From the NCBI GenBank assembly GCA_035316025.1, contig DATFXL010000127.1, forward strand, positions 1 through 50,578: 50,578 bases of DNA, in the 5' to 3' direction. Position numbers and translations under genes: made by a program. The notes below the pieces were generated by a model. It was not told the DNA's origin. It ran no database searches and saw nothing but the letters and a program-made list of their open reading frames with translations. Numbering within the stretch: the first letter of the stretch is position 1; the number at the start of each line of letters is the position of its first letter. This stretch comes from JALZAA01 sp035316025 (GTDB lineage Bacteria > Actinomycetota > Acidimicrobiia > IMCC26256 > JACDBD01). Below are positions 7,452 through 16,389 of this stretch, one piece after another.

Positions 7452-7457
7452 TAGGCT
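7452..7457 (+). promoter_or_regulatory. -10 box upstream of uppP
   Basis: TAGGCT ends 8 nt before the uppP GTG with no Shine-Dalgarno sequence between, consistent with a leaderless or nearly leaderless message. Confidence 0.5.
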
Positions 7458-7465
7458 CGCCCGCC

Positions 7466-8299
7466 GTGCCGATCATCCACGCGATCGTCTTGGGGATCGT
7501 GCAGGGCCTCTCCGAATTCCTGCCGATCTCGTCGAGTGGCCACCTCATCCTCGTGCCCGAGCTGTTCGAGTGGACCGAGCTGACAGACCACCCGAGCCTC
7601 AACAAGACCTTCGATGTCGCGTTGCATGTCGGCACGTTCGTCGGGGCGGCGTGGTACTTCCGCCACGACCTCGTCCGCTACATCCGCGCGGCATGGCGAT
7701 CGGCGTGGCGACTCTCGATTCGGAGGGTCGACGAGCGCATGGCCTGGCTGCTCCTGATCTCGGCGATCCCCGGCGCCATCGTGGGGGCGGCGTTCGAGGG
7801 CTTCATCGAGGACCACCTCGGCCAGCCCGTGCTCATCGGCGTCATGTTCGTCGTGTTCGCCCTCGTGCTGTACTTCGCCGACCAGCTGCCCCAGCGCCGT
7901 CACCAAGACGACTTCCGGCTGCGCGACGCGGTGTTGATGGGAAGCGCGCAGGCGGTCGCCCTGCAGCCCGGCGTGTCGCGCTCGGGGATCACGATCTCGA
8001 TGGGCCGGTGGCTGCGGTTCGACCGCACCGCCGCCACCCGTCTGTCGTTCCTGATGAGTCTGCCGATCATCGCCGGGGCCGGGCTCTTCAAGGGAGCCGA
8101 GGTCGTGCGCGACGGCGGCATTCCCGACAACTACGTCGCGCCGTTCATCTGGGGGATGCTGGCGGCAGCCGTCAGCGCCTTCGTCGTGATCGCGCTCCTG
8201 CTCAAGTTCCTCCAGCGGCACTCGTTCACGCCGTTCGTCATTTACCGCGTCGTGGTCGGGATCGCCGTCATCCTCGTCTTCGGCACCGGCTTGCGATAG
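7466..8299 (+). CDS. uppP: Undecaprenyl-diphosphatase UppP/BacA
   Basis: A 277-residue polytopic membrane enzyme. It dephosphorylates undecaprenyl diphosphate to recycle the lipid carrier of peptidoglycan synthesis. The two catalytic motifs are intact: QGLSEFLPISSSGHL at about residues 13-27 (with the conserved Glu) and QPGVSRSGITI at about 167-177 (with the conserved Arg and Ser). Several hydrophobic segments follow in the family pattern. Preceded by a TAGGCT box. Overproduction of this family gives bacitracin resistance. Downstream, a HAD gene starts 23 nt after the stop from its own -10. Confidence 0.97.
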   Translation: MPIIHAIVLGIVQGLSEFLPISSSGHLILVPELFEWTELTDHPSLNKTFDVALHVGTFVGAAWYFRHDLVRYIRAAWRSAWRLSIRRVDERMAWLLLISAIPGAIVGAAFEGFIEDHLGQPVLIGVMFVVFALVLYFADQLPQRRHQDDFRLRDAVLMGSAQAVALQPGVSRSGITISMGRWLRFDRTAATRLSFLMSLPIIAGAGLFKGAEVVRDGGIPDNYVAPFIWGMLAAAVSAFVVIALLLKFLQRHSFTPFVIYRVVVGIAVILVFGTGLR

Positions 8300-8310
8300 C
8301 CGTCCGCCGG

Positions 8311-8316
8311 TACTCT
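8311..8316 (+). promoter_or_regulatory. -10 box of leaderless HAD gene
   Basis: TACTCT with exactly 6 nt to the GTG start at 8323 and no ribosome-binding site. Confidence 0.55.
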
Positions 8317-8322
8317 GCGACC

Positions 8323-9051
8323 GTGGACGCGCGGGTCGAAGCGGTGATCTGGGACTACGGGGGAGTCATCTCGAGCCCGCTGTTCCGCGGCATCGGCCGG
8401 TTCGAAGCCGACATGGGCTATCCGCCCGGCTCGATCCTGGAGCTCATCTTCGGCGAGACCGCGTACATCGGCGCTGAAGGCAACCCCCGCGGCGGCGATC
8501 TGGTCGACGGCGCCGTCCCCGAGAGCGCCTCGGCCGTGACGCACGACTGGCACCGGCTCGAGACGGGCGAGATCGGCTTCGAGGAGTACATGGCCGGCGT
8601 CATGGAACGTGCGCCGCAGGTGCTGGGCCGCCCCATCGACCTCATCGCGTACCAGCAGTTCACGCGCGACATGCCCATCGGCATCCACTGGCCCGTCGTT
8701 CATCGCATCCGACGCCTGCGCGGGGAGGGTCTGAAGGTCGCGTTGCTCACGAACAACGTCAAGGAGTTCGGTTCGGCGTGGCGCTCGACGTTCCCGGTCG
8801 ACGACCTGTTCGAGATCGTGGTCGACTCGAGTGAAGTCGGCATGCGCAAGCCCGACCCGCGCATCTACCGCCTGACGTGCGAACGCCTCGACGTGGCGCC
8901 GACGGCAAGCGTGTTCGTCGACGACAACCGCGACAACGTCGAGGCCGCGCGCGCCGTCGGCATCGAGGCGATCCACTTCGGCGACGAGCCGCTCGGTCCG
9001 CTGGGCGAGTTGGACGCCATCCTCGAGCGGCGCGGGAGCGGCGCCGCCTGA
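8323..9051 (+). CDS. HAD-superfamily hydrolase (HAD-IA type)
   Basis: A 242-residue haloacid-dehalogenase-fold protein. Motif I is WDYGGVISS at the N-terminus: the nucleophile Asp is present but the usual second Asp (general acid) is Gly, as in several HAD-IA relatives. Motif II is ALLTNN, motif III lies around GMRKPDPRIY and motif IV is VFVDDNRDNVEAA. The substrate cannot be predicted; relatives act on sugar or organic phosphates, and some are fused to acyl-CoA dehydrogenase-type proteins. The GTG start is set by the -10 box 6 nt upstream and the immediate HAD motif. Confidence 0.85.
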   Translation: MDARVEAVIWDYGGVISSPLFRGIGRFEADMGYPPGSILELIFGETAYIGAEGNPRGGDLVDGAVPESASAVTHDWHRLETGEIGFEEYMAGVMERAPQVLGRPIDLIAYQQFTRDMPIGIHWPVVHRIRRLRGEGLKVALLTNNVKEFGSAWRSTFPVDDLFEIVVDSSEVGMRKPDPRIYRLTCERLDVAPTASVFVDDNRDNVEAARAVGIEAIHFGDEPLGPLGELDAILERRGSGAA

Positions 9052-9066
9052 CCCCCCTCCCCCGCC

Positions 9067-9112
9067 GTTGTCACGAAAACACCCTGTATGCGCGCGGTTG
9101 TGTGACAACGCA
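9067..9112. repeat. Dispersed hairpin element, copy 1
   Basis: GTTGTCAC (9067-9074) and GTGACAAC (9102-9109) form an 8-bp inverted repeat around a 27-nt loop containing ATGCGC. It lies between the 3' ends of the convergent HAD and pmbA genes. A related element at 27666-27707 shares GTCACGA, ATGCGC and the 11-nt right flank GTGACAACGCA. It may be a bidirectional terminator or a small REP-like repeat. Confidence 0.5.
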
Positions 9113-9128
9113 CCAGAGGGGTCGACGG

Positions 9129-10490
9129 TTACTCGCCGCTCATCGTCATCTGGCTCACGAGCAGTGTCATGCCGGCGCCGCCCCCCGGGAGCCAGGTGAG
9201 GTCGGAGCCGATCTCGCCCACGTCGAGCAGGATGCGCTGCAGGGTGGAGGCGATCGTCACCTCGCGCACGGGCTCGGCGAGCCCGCCGTCGCGCACCATG
9301 AGGCCTTCGGCGCCGACCGAGAAGTCGCCGCTGACGGGGTTGGTGCCGGAATGCAGCCCGCTGACCGATTGGACGTACAGCGCGCTCGGCACCGACGCGT
9401 AGATCTCGTCCGGCGCGCGCGGCCCCGGCTCCAGGTACAGGGCGCGCGCGCCGACGCCGGGCGTCGACTTGAACCCAGCTCGCACGGCCGAGCCCGTCGT
9501 CGCCGTGCCCGACCGCCGGCCCGTGTAGGTGTTGTGCAGGTAGCCGCGCAGCGCGCCGGCGGCGATCAGGTCGACGGGCCGGGTCGGGACGCCCTCAGCG
9601 TCGTGCGTGGCGGCGCCGAGCGCGTCGGAACGCGTGGGGTCGTCGCGGAGCGTGACGGCGGGGGCGGCGACCTGCTCCGCCTCCCGGCCGACGAACATCG
9701 ACCGGTTCTTGAGGACCGCTTCGCCGCCTAACGCGGACCCGAGGATCGCCAGGAGCGAGCGCGTCACGAGCGGATCGAGAATCACCGGCAACCGCTGCGT
9801 GCGGGGCTTCGAAGCGCCGAGCAGTCGCACGGCGCGGTCCGCCGCGGTGCTCGCGGCGTCGGCGGCGTCGAGATCGTCGAACGCACGCCCGGCGGAGAAT
9901 CCGTAGCCGGTCTGGGTCTCGTCGCCGTCTCCTGCCATCGCGAACGACGCGCACGAACACATCGTGCGCCGGCTCGTGGACGCCACGCCGAGGGAGCTCG
10001 CCACCGCGACTTCGACGGCGGTGTCGCCGTACCCGGCGCTCTCGACGCCACGCACCCGAGCGTCCGCCGCGCGGGTCGCGCGCTCGAGCTCGAGCGCCAG
10101 CGCCACCTTGTCGTCGGGCGACACCGCAAGCAGCGACTCGCGCCACACGTCGAGCGAGGGGGGCGCGACCGCGTCGAAATCGGCCGGCGTCGGCAAGCCG
10201 TTCCACTCGTCGGGCTCGCCGAACGCGGCGTTGTCGATCGCTTCTTCGAGCGTCTCGTCGACGACGGCCGGCTCGAGAGAGCCGGCCCAGGCGAAGCCCT
10301 GACGGTGGTCGCTGATCACGCGCACGCCCACGCCCTCTACCCCCGCCATGGACAGCGACTCGACCTCGCCGTCGAAGACGCGCACGTCGGTCTCCCGGGA
10401 ACGGACGACGTACGCCTCGACCTCCTCCCCGGACCGGGCCGCGCCGACCACCCGGTGCGCGAGCTCGAGGAGGTCGAGAGCGTCACTCAC
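9129..10490 (-). CDS. pmbA: TldE/PmbA-family metalloprotease subunit
   Basis: A 453-residue TldE/PmbA protein, the non-catalytic partner of TldD in a heterodimeric metallopeptidase that processes modified peptides. Family features include the N-terminal YVVRSRETDVRVFDGEVE, GYGFSAGR in the middle, LPVILDPLVTRSLLAIL, and the C-terminal VSGLHSGTNPVSGDFSVGA. It has no HExxxH, as expected for TldE. The GTG start overlaps the end of tldD by 8 nt, so the pair is translationally coupled. The hairpin element at 9067 lies just past its stop. Confidence 0.93.
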   Translation of the reverse strand: MSDALDLLELAHRVVGAARSGEEVEAYVVRSRETDVRVFDGEVESLSMAGVEGVGVRVISDHRQGFAWAGSLEPAVVDETLEEAIDNAAFGEPDEWNGLPTPADFDAVAPPSLDVWRESLLAVSPDDKVALALELERATRAADARVRGVESAGYGDTAVEVAVASSLGVASTSRRTMCSCASFAMAGDGDETQTGYGFSAGRAFDDLDAADAASTAADRAVRLLGASKPRTQRLPVILDPLVTRSLLAILGSALGGEAVLKNRSMFVGREAEQVAAPAVTLRDDPTRSDALGAATHDAEGVPTRPVDLIAAGALRGYLHNTYTGRRSGTATTGSAVRAGFKSTPGVGARALYLEPGPRAPDEIYASVPSALYVQSVSGLHSGTNPVSGDFSVGAEGLMVRDGGLAEPVREVTIASTLQRILLDVGEIGSDLTWLPGGGAGMTLLVSQMTMSGE

Positions 10491-11874
10491 CGGCGGTGCC
10501 GCCGATCGTCAGCTCGGACACGCGCAGCGTCGGCTGCCCGGCGGAGACGGGCACGCCCTGCCCGAACTTGCCGCAGGTGCCGGGCCAGGTCCCGAAGTCG
10601 TTTCCGACCGCATCGACGCGGCGGAGCGTCTCGGGGCCGTTGCCGATCAGGTTGGCGGCGCGCACCGGCTCGGTGATCTCGCCGTTCTCGATGAGGTACG
10701 CCTCGGTCATTCCGAACACGAAGTCGCCCGTGGCCGTGTTCACCTGACCGCCTCCGAGCTGGGCGCAGTAGATGCCGTACGGCGTCTGGCGCACGATCTC
10801 CTCGGGGTCGTCCTCGCCAGAGAGAAGGTACGTGTTGGTCATGCGCACCATCGGGAGGTGCTGGTACGTCTCCCGTCGTCCGTTCCCGCTCTGTTCCCTC
10901 CCCTCCTTGCGGGCGCGGATGAGATCCCACATGTAGTCCGTGAGCACGCCGTCTTGGATGAGCACGTTGTGACGGGCGGGCGCGCCCTCGTCGTCGATCG
11001 CGTACGCGCCCCATTCGCGGGAGAGCGTCCCGTCGTCGACCAGCGTCACGAGCGGCGACGCCACCTGCTCGCCCGATCGGCCCCGGAACACCGAGGCATC
11101 CTTGCCGACGAGGTCGGCTTCGAGGCCGTGGCCGCACGCCTCGTGGAACAGCACACCGCCCGCGCCCTTCTTCAGGACGACGGGCAGCTTGCCGGTCGGC
11201 GCGGGGCGAGCGCGCAACATCGTGAGCGCGCGCCGCGCCGAGGTGCGCGCCACATCCTCCGGGTCGACCTCGTCGAAGAGCTCGAACCCGACCGTGCGAC
11301 CCGGAGCCTCCATGCCCGTCTGCATGCCGGTGTCGGCGACGGCCACGGTCTGCACGAAGAACCGCGTCCGCACCTGGTCGTCCCCGGCCAGCAACCCGTC
11401 CGAGTTGGCGACGAGGATCCGTCGATGCGAGTCCGCGTACGACGCGCTGACCTGACGGACGACGTCCCCCTCGGCGCGGGCGGCGTCATCGGCCCGAGCG
11501 AGCATCCGCACCTTCCGAGCTTTCTCCACCGATTCGGGGAGCACGAGCACCTCGTGCGGTGGAGCGACGTCGCGGCGCTCGAGCCCGACCACGTTCGTGC
11601 TGCCCTCGCCGCCGCGCGCGGCGGCCGCTGCCGCGCCCGCCGCTTCCTGCAGACCCGCCTCCGACAGGTCGGCGGTGTGCGCGAATCCGGTGGTCTCCCC
11701 ACGCACCACCCGGATGCCCGCGCCCCGCTCGCGTCCCGAGGTCAGCTCCTCGACCTTGCCGTCGTCCAGACGAGCCGACGACGCGCGGCGATCCTCGGCG
11801 AAGACCTCCGCGAAATCACCGCCCGCGCGCAACGCGGTGTGCAGCGTGCGATCGAGAACGGCTTCGTCGATCAC
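10483..11874 (-). CDS. tldD: TldD-family metallopeptidase
   Basis: A 463-residue TldD protein, the catalytic subunit of the TldD/TldE zinc peptidase. The signature HEACGHGLEADLVGK holds the HExxxH metal site. Other family segments are LPVVLKKGAGGVLFHEA, VTLVDDGTL and LIGNGPETLRRVDAVGNDF near the C-terminus. I chose the GTG at 11874 because AGAGGAG lies 5 nt upstream and the next residues (IDEAVLDRTL) fit the family N-terminus; the frame stays open further upstream but over the divergent promoter. In known systems TldD/E matures or degrades peptides such as microcins and antitoxins; no peptide substrate is visible nearby. Confidence 0.94.
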   Translation of the reverse strand: MIDEAVLDRTLHTALRAGGDFAEVFAEDRRASSARLDDGKVEELTSGRERGAGIRVVRGETTGFAHTADLSEAGLQEAAGAAAAAARGGEGSTNVVGLERRDVAPPHEVLVLPESVEKARKVRMLARADDAARAEGDVVRQVSASYADSHRRILVANSDGLLAGDDQVRTRFFVQTVAVADTGMQTGMEAPGRTVGFELFDEVDPEDVARTSARRALTMLRARPAPTGKLPVVLKKGAGGVLFHEACGHGLEADLVGKDASVFRGRSGEQVASPLVTLVDDGTLSREWGAYAIDDEGAPARHNVLIQDGVLTDYMWDLIRARKEGREQSGNGRRETYQHLPMVRMTNTYLLSGEDDPEEIVRQTPYGIYCAQLGGGQVNTATGDFVFGMTEAYLIENGEITEPVRAANLIGNGPETLRRVDAVGNDFGTWPGTCGKFGQGVPVSAGQPTLRVSELTIGGTAGE

Positions 11875-11913
11875 GACGACTCCTCTGTTCGGTGTCGACA
11901 CGGTCGCCACAGG

Positions 11914-11919
11914 TACCCT
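11914..11919 (+). promoter_or_regulatory. -10 box of leaderless thioesterase gene
   Basis: TACCCT with 6 nt to the GTG at 11926, no Shine-Dalgarno sequence between. Confidence 0.55.
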
Positions 11920-11925
11920 ACGCCG

Positions 11926-12309
11926 GTGCCTCTGGAGCCCGGGCTCGTGGGCGTGGTCGAGATGGTCGTGACCGACGACGACACCGCGCCCGCGTTCCAG
12001 AGCGGCAGCGTGCCCGTGCTCGCCACCGGACGCGTCGTCGGTCTGGCGGAGTCGGCCACCGTCCTCGCGGTCGGCGACCTGCTCGCGGACGGCACCACGA
12101 CCGTCGGCTACCGCGTCCAGCTCGACCACCTCGCACCCACGGCGGTGGGCAGCCACGTCAAGGCGGAGGCGATCCTCGAGTCCGTGCGCGGGCGCCGGCT
12201 CACCTTCCGGGTCTCGGTCACCGACGCCCGCGGCCTGGTGGCAGCGGGGAAGATCACTCGGGTCGTCGTCGAACGGGCCCGCTTCCTCGACAAGGCCGCC
12301 GGGAGCTGA
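11926..12309 (+). CDS. Hotdog-fold thioesterase, FlK-like
   Basis: A 127-residue single-domain hotdog protein resembling the fluoroacetyl-CoA-thioesterase-like (FlK) family. The segments TDDDTAPAFQSGSVPVLATGRVVGLAE, GTTTVGYRVQLDHLAPTAVGS and the C-terminal FRVSVTDARGLVAAGKITRVVV follow the family order. These enzymes hydrolyse acyl-CoA thioesters or act as general housekeeping thioesterases; the acyl group is unknown here. The start is set by the -10 box 6 nt upstream. A small membrane protein gene starts 5 nt after its stop, so the two are likely co-expressed. Confidence 0.8.
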   Translation: MPLEPGLVGVVEMVVTDDDTAPAFQSGSVPVLATGRVVGLAESATVLAVGDLLADGTTTVGYRVQLDHLAPTAVGSHVKAEAILESVRGRRLTFRVSVTDARGLVAAGKITRVVVERARFLDKAAGS

Positions 12310-12314
12310 CGCCG

Positions 12315-12845
12315 GTGGCCGGGGAACCCCCGCCGTCGGCGCCCTGGGCCGCGCCGGCGCCACCGCCCGCGGCGTGGATGCCACCCCGGCCGCCGAGGCC
12401 GCGCCGCCGCCGCGTGTGGATCTATCTGCTCGTCGGCGCGGTGGTGCTGATCACCGGACTGGCGGTGGCGAGCGGAACGATCTGGGTCCAGAAGGTGAAG
12501 CCGCCCATCGATGCCGCCAACGCCTACCTGCGCGACATCTCGCACCGCAACTACGCGGCGGCGTTCCGGCAGATGTGCCCCCGGGAACGGGTCGACGGAT
12601 CGCCGCGGTCGCTCGCCGACACCGTCGACCGGCTCGCCGCCTTCGGCGTCCGCGACTACGAAATCAGTCCGTTCGACGTCCACATCGACGGCACCCGGGC
12701 CACGGTGAAGGCGGATCTCCACGCAAGCAACTTCAACGACGCCGACACGGTGCGCATCCAGCTCGAGAAGATCGACGGCGACTGGCGGCCGTGCGGTGGG
12801 CAGTTCGGCTTCGTCGACGACCGGTTGACGTCGTCTGCGATCTAG
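12315..12845 (+). CDS. Proline-rich single-pass membrane protein with DUF4878-like domain
   Basis: A 176-residue protein of unknown function. Residues 1-33 are Pro/Ala/Arg-rich and end in a basic cluster. One transmembrane helix spans about 35-56. The extracytoplasmic domain begins PPIDAANAYLRDISHRNYAAAFRQMC, a pattern seen in NTF2-like DUF4878 domains of secreted actinobacterial proteins. Two cysteines, one near MCPRE and one near WRPCGG, could form a disulfide. The GTG start is 5 nt after the thioesterase stop. It ends 3 nt from the convergent thiamine-diphosphate enzyme gene. Confidence 0.7.
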   Translation: MAGEPPPSAPWAAPAPPPAAWMPPRPPRPRRRRVWIYLLVGAVVLITGLAVASGTIWVQKVKPPIDAANAYLRDISHRNYAAAFRQMCPRERVDGSPRSLADTVDRLAAFGVRDYEISPFDVHIDGTRATVKADLHASNFNDADTVRIQLEKIDGDWRPCGGQFGFVDDRLTSSAI

Positions 12846-12848
12846 CGG

Positions 12849-14480
12849 TCACGCCAGATTGCTCGAGCGCGGGTAGGCGTCGGCCGGATCGGTGACCACG
12901 TTGACGAGCGACGGCCCGGGCGTCGCGAACGCCCGGTCGAGCGCGGGGCCGATCTCGTCCGGATCGGTCACGACCTCACCGTGCCCGCCGAGCGCCGTCA
13001 TCACCTCGTCGTAGCGCGTGCCCGGCCGCAACTCGGCGACGACGTCGTAGCCGTAGATGAGCTGCATCGGGTGCTTCTCGAGGCCCCAGATCCCATTGTT
13101 GCCCACGATCCCCACCATGTCGGCGCCAAAGCGCACGAGCGTGTCGAGATCGCCCAACGAGAACCCGAGCGCGCCGTCGCCCCACATCACCACGACCTGT
13201 CGTCCGGGATGTGCCAGGGCTGCCGCGAGCCCGTATCCGGAGCCGGTCCCGAGACAACCGTACGGGCCGGGGTCGAGGAACCCGCCCGGCTGGTAGCTGT
13301 CGACGTACTTTCCGGCGTATGAGACGAAGTCGCCGCCGTCCCCGATCACGATGGCGTCGCGTTCGAGCCGGCGCCGCAACTCCCCGTAGACGCGCGCCGG
13401 CCGGATCGGCGACGCGTTCGACTCCAGATCGTCCACCTCGCGAGCGCGGCGCGCCTGCTCCTCGTAGCGCAGTCGCGCCACCCACGGGTCCCGGTTGCGT
13501 GCCGCCCCCGGCGTCGCGTCGGCGAGGCCCGTGAGGATCCGGGCCAGGTCGCCGGCGGCCGAGCCGGCGAGATCGACGTTGCCGCCGATGCCGGCCGTGG
13601 AGTCGGCCAGGTGCACGACGCGGGCGTCACCGAAGCGCCCGAACCCGAGCCGGAAGTCGAGCGGCGCCCCCGCCACCAGAACCAAGTCGGCCTCCGCGAA
13701 CGCCGCACTGCGGACACGTGAGAACGCCAGCTCGTGGTCGGCCGGCAGCAGCCCGCGGCCGAGGCCGTTCGCGAACACCGGGAGCCGGGCCCCCTCCGCC
13801 AACCCGCGCAGGGCGTCTTCGCCCCGCGCCCAGAACACGTCCGCCCCGACCATGAGGACGGGTCGCTCGGCGTCGGCGACGAGCTTGGCGACGGCGGCGA
13901 TCGCATCGGGGTCGGGTGCGGCGCCGGCCAGGGCGTCGGGCCGGGGAGCGTCCGGAACCGTCGCGTTCGCGACGCCCCAGGCGTCCAGTGGAATGTCGAT
14001 GAACGTGGGGCCGCGATGCGGTGTGCGCGCGGCGCGCAGCGCCGAGTCGACCGAGGTCGGGATCTGCTCGGGCGCCGCCGCGGTCGCGGCCTGCTTGGTG
14101 ATCGACGCGACGATCGGCACGTGGTCGAGCTCCTGGAGCGACCCCGAGCCCCAGCGCGCCTGCGGCGCCCGACCACCGACGACCAGCATCGGCGTCCCGT
14201 TGAGGTACGCGGAGGTGATCGCGCTCACACCGTTCGTGACGCCCGGCCCCGCGGTCAACGCGGCCACACCGGGCCGACGCGTCACCTTGGCCCAGCCCTC
14301 GGCTGCGAACGTCGCCGTCTGCTCGTGCCGCGTGTCGACGAGCCGGATGCCGGTCTTCACGCAACCGTCGTAGAGCGGGAAGAGGTGACCGCCCGACAGA
14401 GTGAAGACGGTGTCGACGTCGTGGCGGCGCAGCGTCTCGGCGGCGAGTCGCCCGCCATCCGCCTCCAGCTGCTCGCTCAC
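12849..14480 (-). CDS. Thiamine-diphosphate-dependent enzyme (acetolactate-synthase-like / 2-hydroxyacyl-CoA lyase-like)
   Basis: A 543-residue enzyme of the acetolactate-synthase superfamily. The N-terminal domain has LSGGHLFPLYD and DTRHEQTATFAAEGWAK with the catalytic Glu. The central domain contains PVLMVGADVFW. The C-terminal diphosphate site is WGDGALGF with VGNNGIWGLEKHP. The GGH motif and RHEQTA segment resemble human ILVBL/HACL2 and actinobacterial ilvG-like paralogues more than true biosynthetic acetolactate synthases, and no small subunit gene is adjacent. A 2-hydroxyacyl-CoA lyase role is possible. The GTG start overlaps the stop of the alpha/beta hydrolase by 4 nt, so they form an operon. 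Confidence 0.85.
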   Translation of the reverse strand: MSEQLEADGGRLAAETLRRHDVDTVFTLSGGHLFPLYDGCVKTGIRLVDTRHEQTATFAAEGWAKVTRRPGVAALTAGPGVTNGVSAITSAYLNGTPMLVVGGRAPQARWGSGSLQELDHVPIVASITKQAATAAAPEQIPTSVDSALRAARTPHRGPTFIDIPLDAWGVANATVPDAPRPDALAGAAPDPDAIAAVAKLVADAERPVLMVGADVFWARGEDALRGLAEGARLPVFANGLGRGLLPADHELAFSRVRSAAFAEADLVLVAGAPLDFRLGFGRFGDARVVHLADSTAGIGGNVDLAGSAAGDLARILTGLADATPGAARNRDPWVARLRYEEQARRAREVDDLESNASPIRPARVYGELRRRLERDAIVIGDGGDFVSYAGKYVDSYQPGGFLDPGPYGCLGTGSGYGLAAALAHPGRQVVVMWGDGALGFSLGDLDTLVRFGADMVGIVGNNGIWGLEKHPMQLIYGYDVVAELRPGTRYDEVMTALGGHGEVVTDPDEIGPALDRAFATPGPSLVNVVTDPADAYPRSSNLA

Positions 14481-15304
14481 GCAGCCGGCGCGCGCTCGAC
14501 GCGGGCGAGGAAGTGTTGGAGCACATCGAGCCATGCGGACGGGTTCTCGAGTTGCGGTGAGTGACCGGCGTCATCGACCACGACGAGCTCGGCGCCGGGA
14601 ACGACGTCTGCCATCGCCCATGACGCGTCGAGGAACGGCGCGTCCTGCTCGCCGACGATGACGAGCGTCGGGCATCGCACTCCGGCCAGCAGCGCGAGCT
14701 GGTCGGGCTGGTGCACGATCTCCCGGAGCATCGTCGCCCACATCACGGGCGACAGCGCTTCCCACTTTCGTTCCTCGTACTCGACGAGCTCGGGCCGTTC
14801 CGCGAGGAGCCGTAGGTGCGCCGGCGACTCGAGGGTGCCCGCTTCGTCGAGCATCGGCCTCAGGACCTCCTTCCCCTGATCGAGCATGACGCCGGCGGCG
14901 AGCTCGGCGAGCTCGGGATCGAGCCGTGGAATCGGACCGTGCGACGTGTCCATGAGGACGAGCGCGTCGATGCGGGCGGGCTGCGCGAGCACCGCGCGGC
15001 GCGCCACCATCCCGCCCATCGAGTAGCCGAGCAGCCGGAAGGTTTCGAAACCCATCCCGCCGGCGACGGCGAGGACGTCGGCGGCCATGCGGTCGAGGGA
15101 ATAGGCAGACGGGTCGGACGGTTTGTCGCTGTCGCCGTGCCCGCGGTGATCGAAGGTCACGACCCGATGACGCTCACCCAACATGTCGACGTGATCAACG
15201 AAGTCCTCCTTGGCCCCGCCGAAGCCGTGGACGAGCAGCAACCCCGGACCACTCCCGGTGTCGGTGACCTCGAGGGCCACGCCGTCGTCCATGGTCATCC
15301 GCAT
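14477..15304 (-). CDS. Alpha/beta-hydrolase
   Basis: A 275-residue alpha/beta-hydrolase with LLLVHGFGGAKEDF (oxyanion segment), nucleophile elbow GYSMGG, acid Asp in VGEQDAPF and His in DDAGHSPQLENP. A cap domain lies between about residues 120 and 200. The ATG at 15304 is preceded by GAGAGGGGGAC and gives a normal N-terminus; an earlier ATG 48 nt upstream lacks homology. Substrate is not predictable; such proteins hydrolyse esters, lactones or C-C bonds. It is coupled to the downstream thiamine-diphosphate enzyme, so a shared catabolic step is plausible. Confidence 0.9.
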   Translation of the reverse strand: MRMTMDDGVALEVTDTGSGPGLLLVHGFGGAKEDFVDHVDMLGERHRVVTFDHRGHGDSDKPSDPSAYSLDRMAADVLAVAGGMGFETFRLLGYSMGGMVARRAVLAQPARIDALVLMDTSHGPIPRLDPELAELAAGVMLDQGKEVLRPMLDEAGTLESPAHLRLLAERPELVEYEERKWEALSPVMWATMLREIVHQPDQLALLAGVRCPTLVIVGEQDAPFLDASWAMADVVPGAELVVVDDAGHSPQLENPSAWLDVLQHFLARVERAPAA

Positions 15305-15372
15305 GTCGTCCCCCTCTCGAGCGGTGCCTCCCCGGTCCCCCGACGTCGCCAAGACGGCCCAGGAGGCGCTTG

Positions 15373-15378
15373 TAGGCT
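15373..15378 (+). promoter_or_regulatory. -10 box of leaderless flippase-like gene
   Basis: TAGGCT with 6 nt to the ATG at 15385. Confidence 0.6.
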
Positions 15379-15384
15379 ACGTCG

Positions 15385-16389
15385 ATGGCCGTGACCGACA
15401 CCGCGGCATCGTCACGCCGCCAGTCATTCGGCCGATGGCTGCGTGTCATCGTCACCGCGGTCCTGCTCGCGGTGCTGGTCACGAAGGTCCACCCCGATGA
15501 GCTGCTCCCGGAACGGAGCCACCTCTCGACCGTTGCCTTCCTCGCCGCCGGATTGGTCGTCACGGCGTTCGGCATCGTGCTCTCGGCCTGGCGCTGGCAG
15601 CGGGTGCTCGAGGTGTTCGACGCCCACGTGCCCCTGCGCACGCTCACGAAGCATTACTTCGCGGGACAGTTCGTCGGCAACGTTCTCCCGTCGACGATCG
15701 GCGGCGACGTCCTGCGGGTCAGCCGGGGCACGGCGACGACGGGGTCAGGCAGCGTGGCATTCGCGTCGGTTGTCGTCGAGCGCCTGACTGGCTTCATCGC
15801 GCTCCCGCTGCTCGTCTTCATCGGCTTCCTGCTGCGTCCTTCGCTGCTTGACAGCGACCACGCTTGGATCGCAGTCGCCATCGCGTTGGGAACCCTGGCG
15901 CTGCTCGCCGTCATCCTGGTCGTGGCCGGTCATCCCCGACTCGCAGGCCGCTTCGCCGAGCACGAGAACTGGACGCGGTTTCTCGGGGCAGTGCACCTCG
16001 GAGTCAACCGTCTCCTCCATCAACCTCGTGACGCCTTCGGCGTGCTCGCCGCTGCGGTCTTGTACCAGGCATCGGTGGTCGCCGCCGTGTTCTGCGCAGT
16101 GCAGGCACTCGACATCTCGGTCCCGACCGCGGCCGTGATCGCCTTCATCCCCGCGGTGGCGATGGGGCAGACCCTGCCGCTGTCCGTGAGCGGCTTCGGT
16201 GTCCGTGAAGGACTGCTGGTCGTGCTGCTCCATCCGCTGGGCGTGTCGACCTCGGCTGCCGTCGCGCTCGGTGTCTTCTGGTACGGGATGCTCCTCGTCG
16301 TGAGCTTCGCCGGCGCCCCGGCGTTCGCCGTGGGCCAGCGCAAGACGCGCGCGGGCTCGGCAGCAGGCGGCGACACGAACAACTCGTGA
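15385..16389 (+). CDS. Flippase-like membrane protein (LPG synthetase transmembrane domain family)
   Basis: A 334-residue polytopic membrane protein of the UPF0104/lysylphosphatidylglycerol-synthase transmembrane family. Diagnostic segments are GIVLSAWRWQRVL, FAGQFVGNVLPSTIGGDVLRV and LPLSVSGFGVREG, spread across about eight hydrophobic helices. It lacks the catalytic aminoacyl-transfer domain of MprF, so it is more likely a lipid flippase than a synthase. Its stop overlaps the start of the PAP2 gene by 4 nt, which suggests joint work on a membrane glycolipid or phosphoinositol lipid. Confidence 0.88.
   Translation: MAVTDTAASSRRQSFGRWLRVIVTAVLLAVLVTKVHPDELLPERSHLSTVAFLAAGLVVTAFGIVLSAWRWQRVLEVFDAHVPLRTLTKHYFAGQFVGNVLPSTIGGDVLRVSRGTATTGSGSVAFASVVVERLTGFIALPLLVFIGFLLRPSLLDSDHAWIAVAIALGTLALLAVILVVAGHPRLAGRFAEHENWTRFLGAVHLGVNRLLHQPRDAFGVLAAAVLYQASVVAAVFCAVQALDISVPTAAVIAFIPAVAMGQTLPLSVSGFGVREGLLVVLLHPLGVSTSAAVALGVFWYGMLLVVSFAGAPAFAVGQRKTRAGSAAGGDTNNS

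Noticed and set aside
10348..12309. 653-residue plus-strand frame
   Set aside because: Only the end (from 11926) is a real thioesterase; the rest is antisense to tldD/pmbA.
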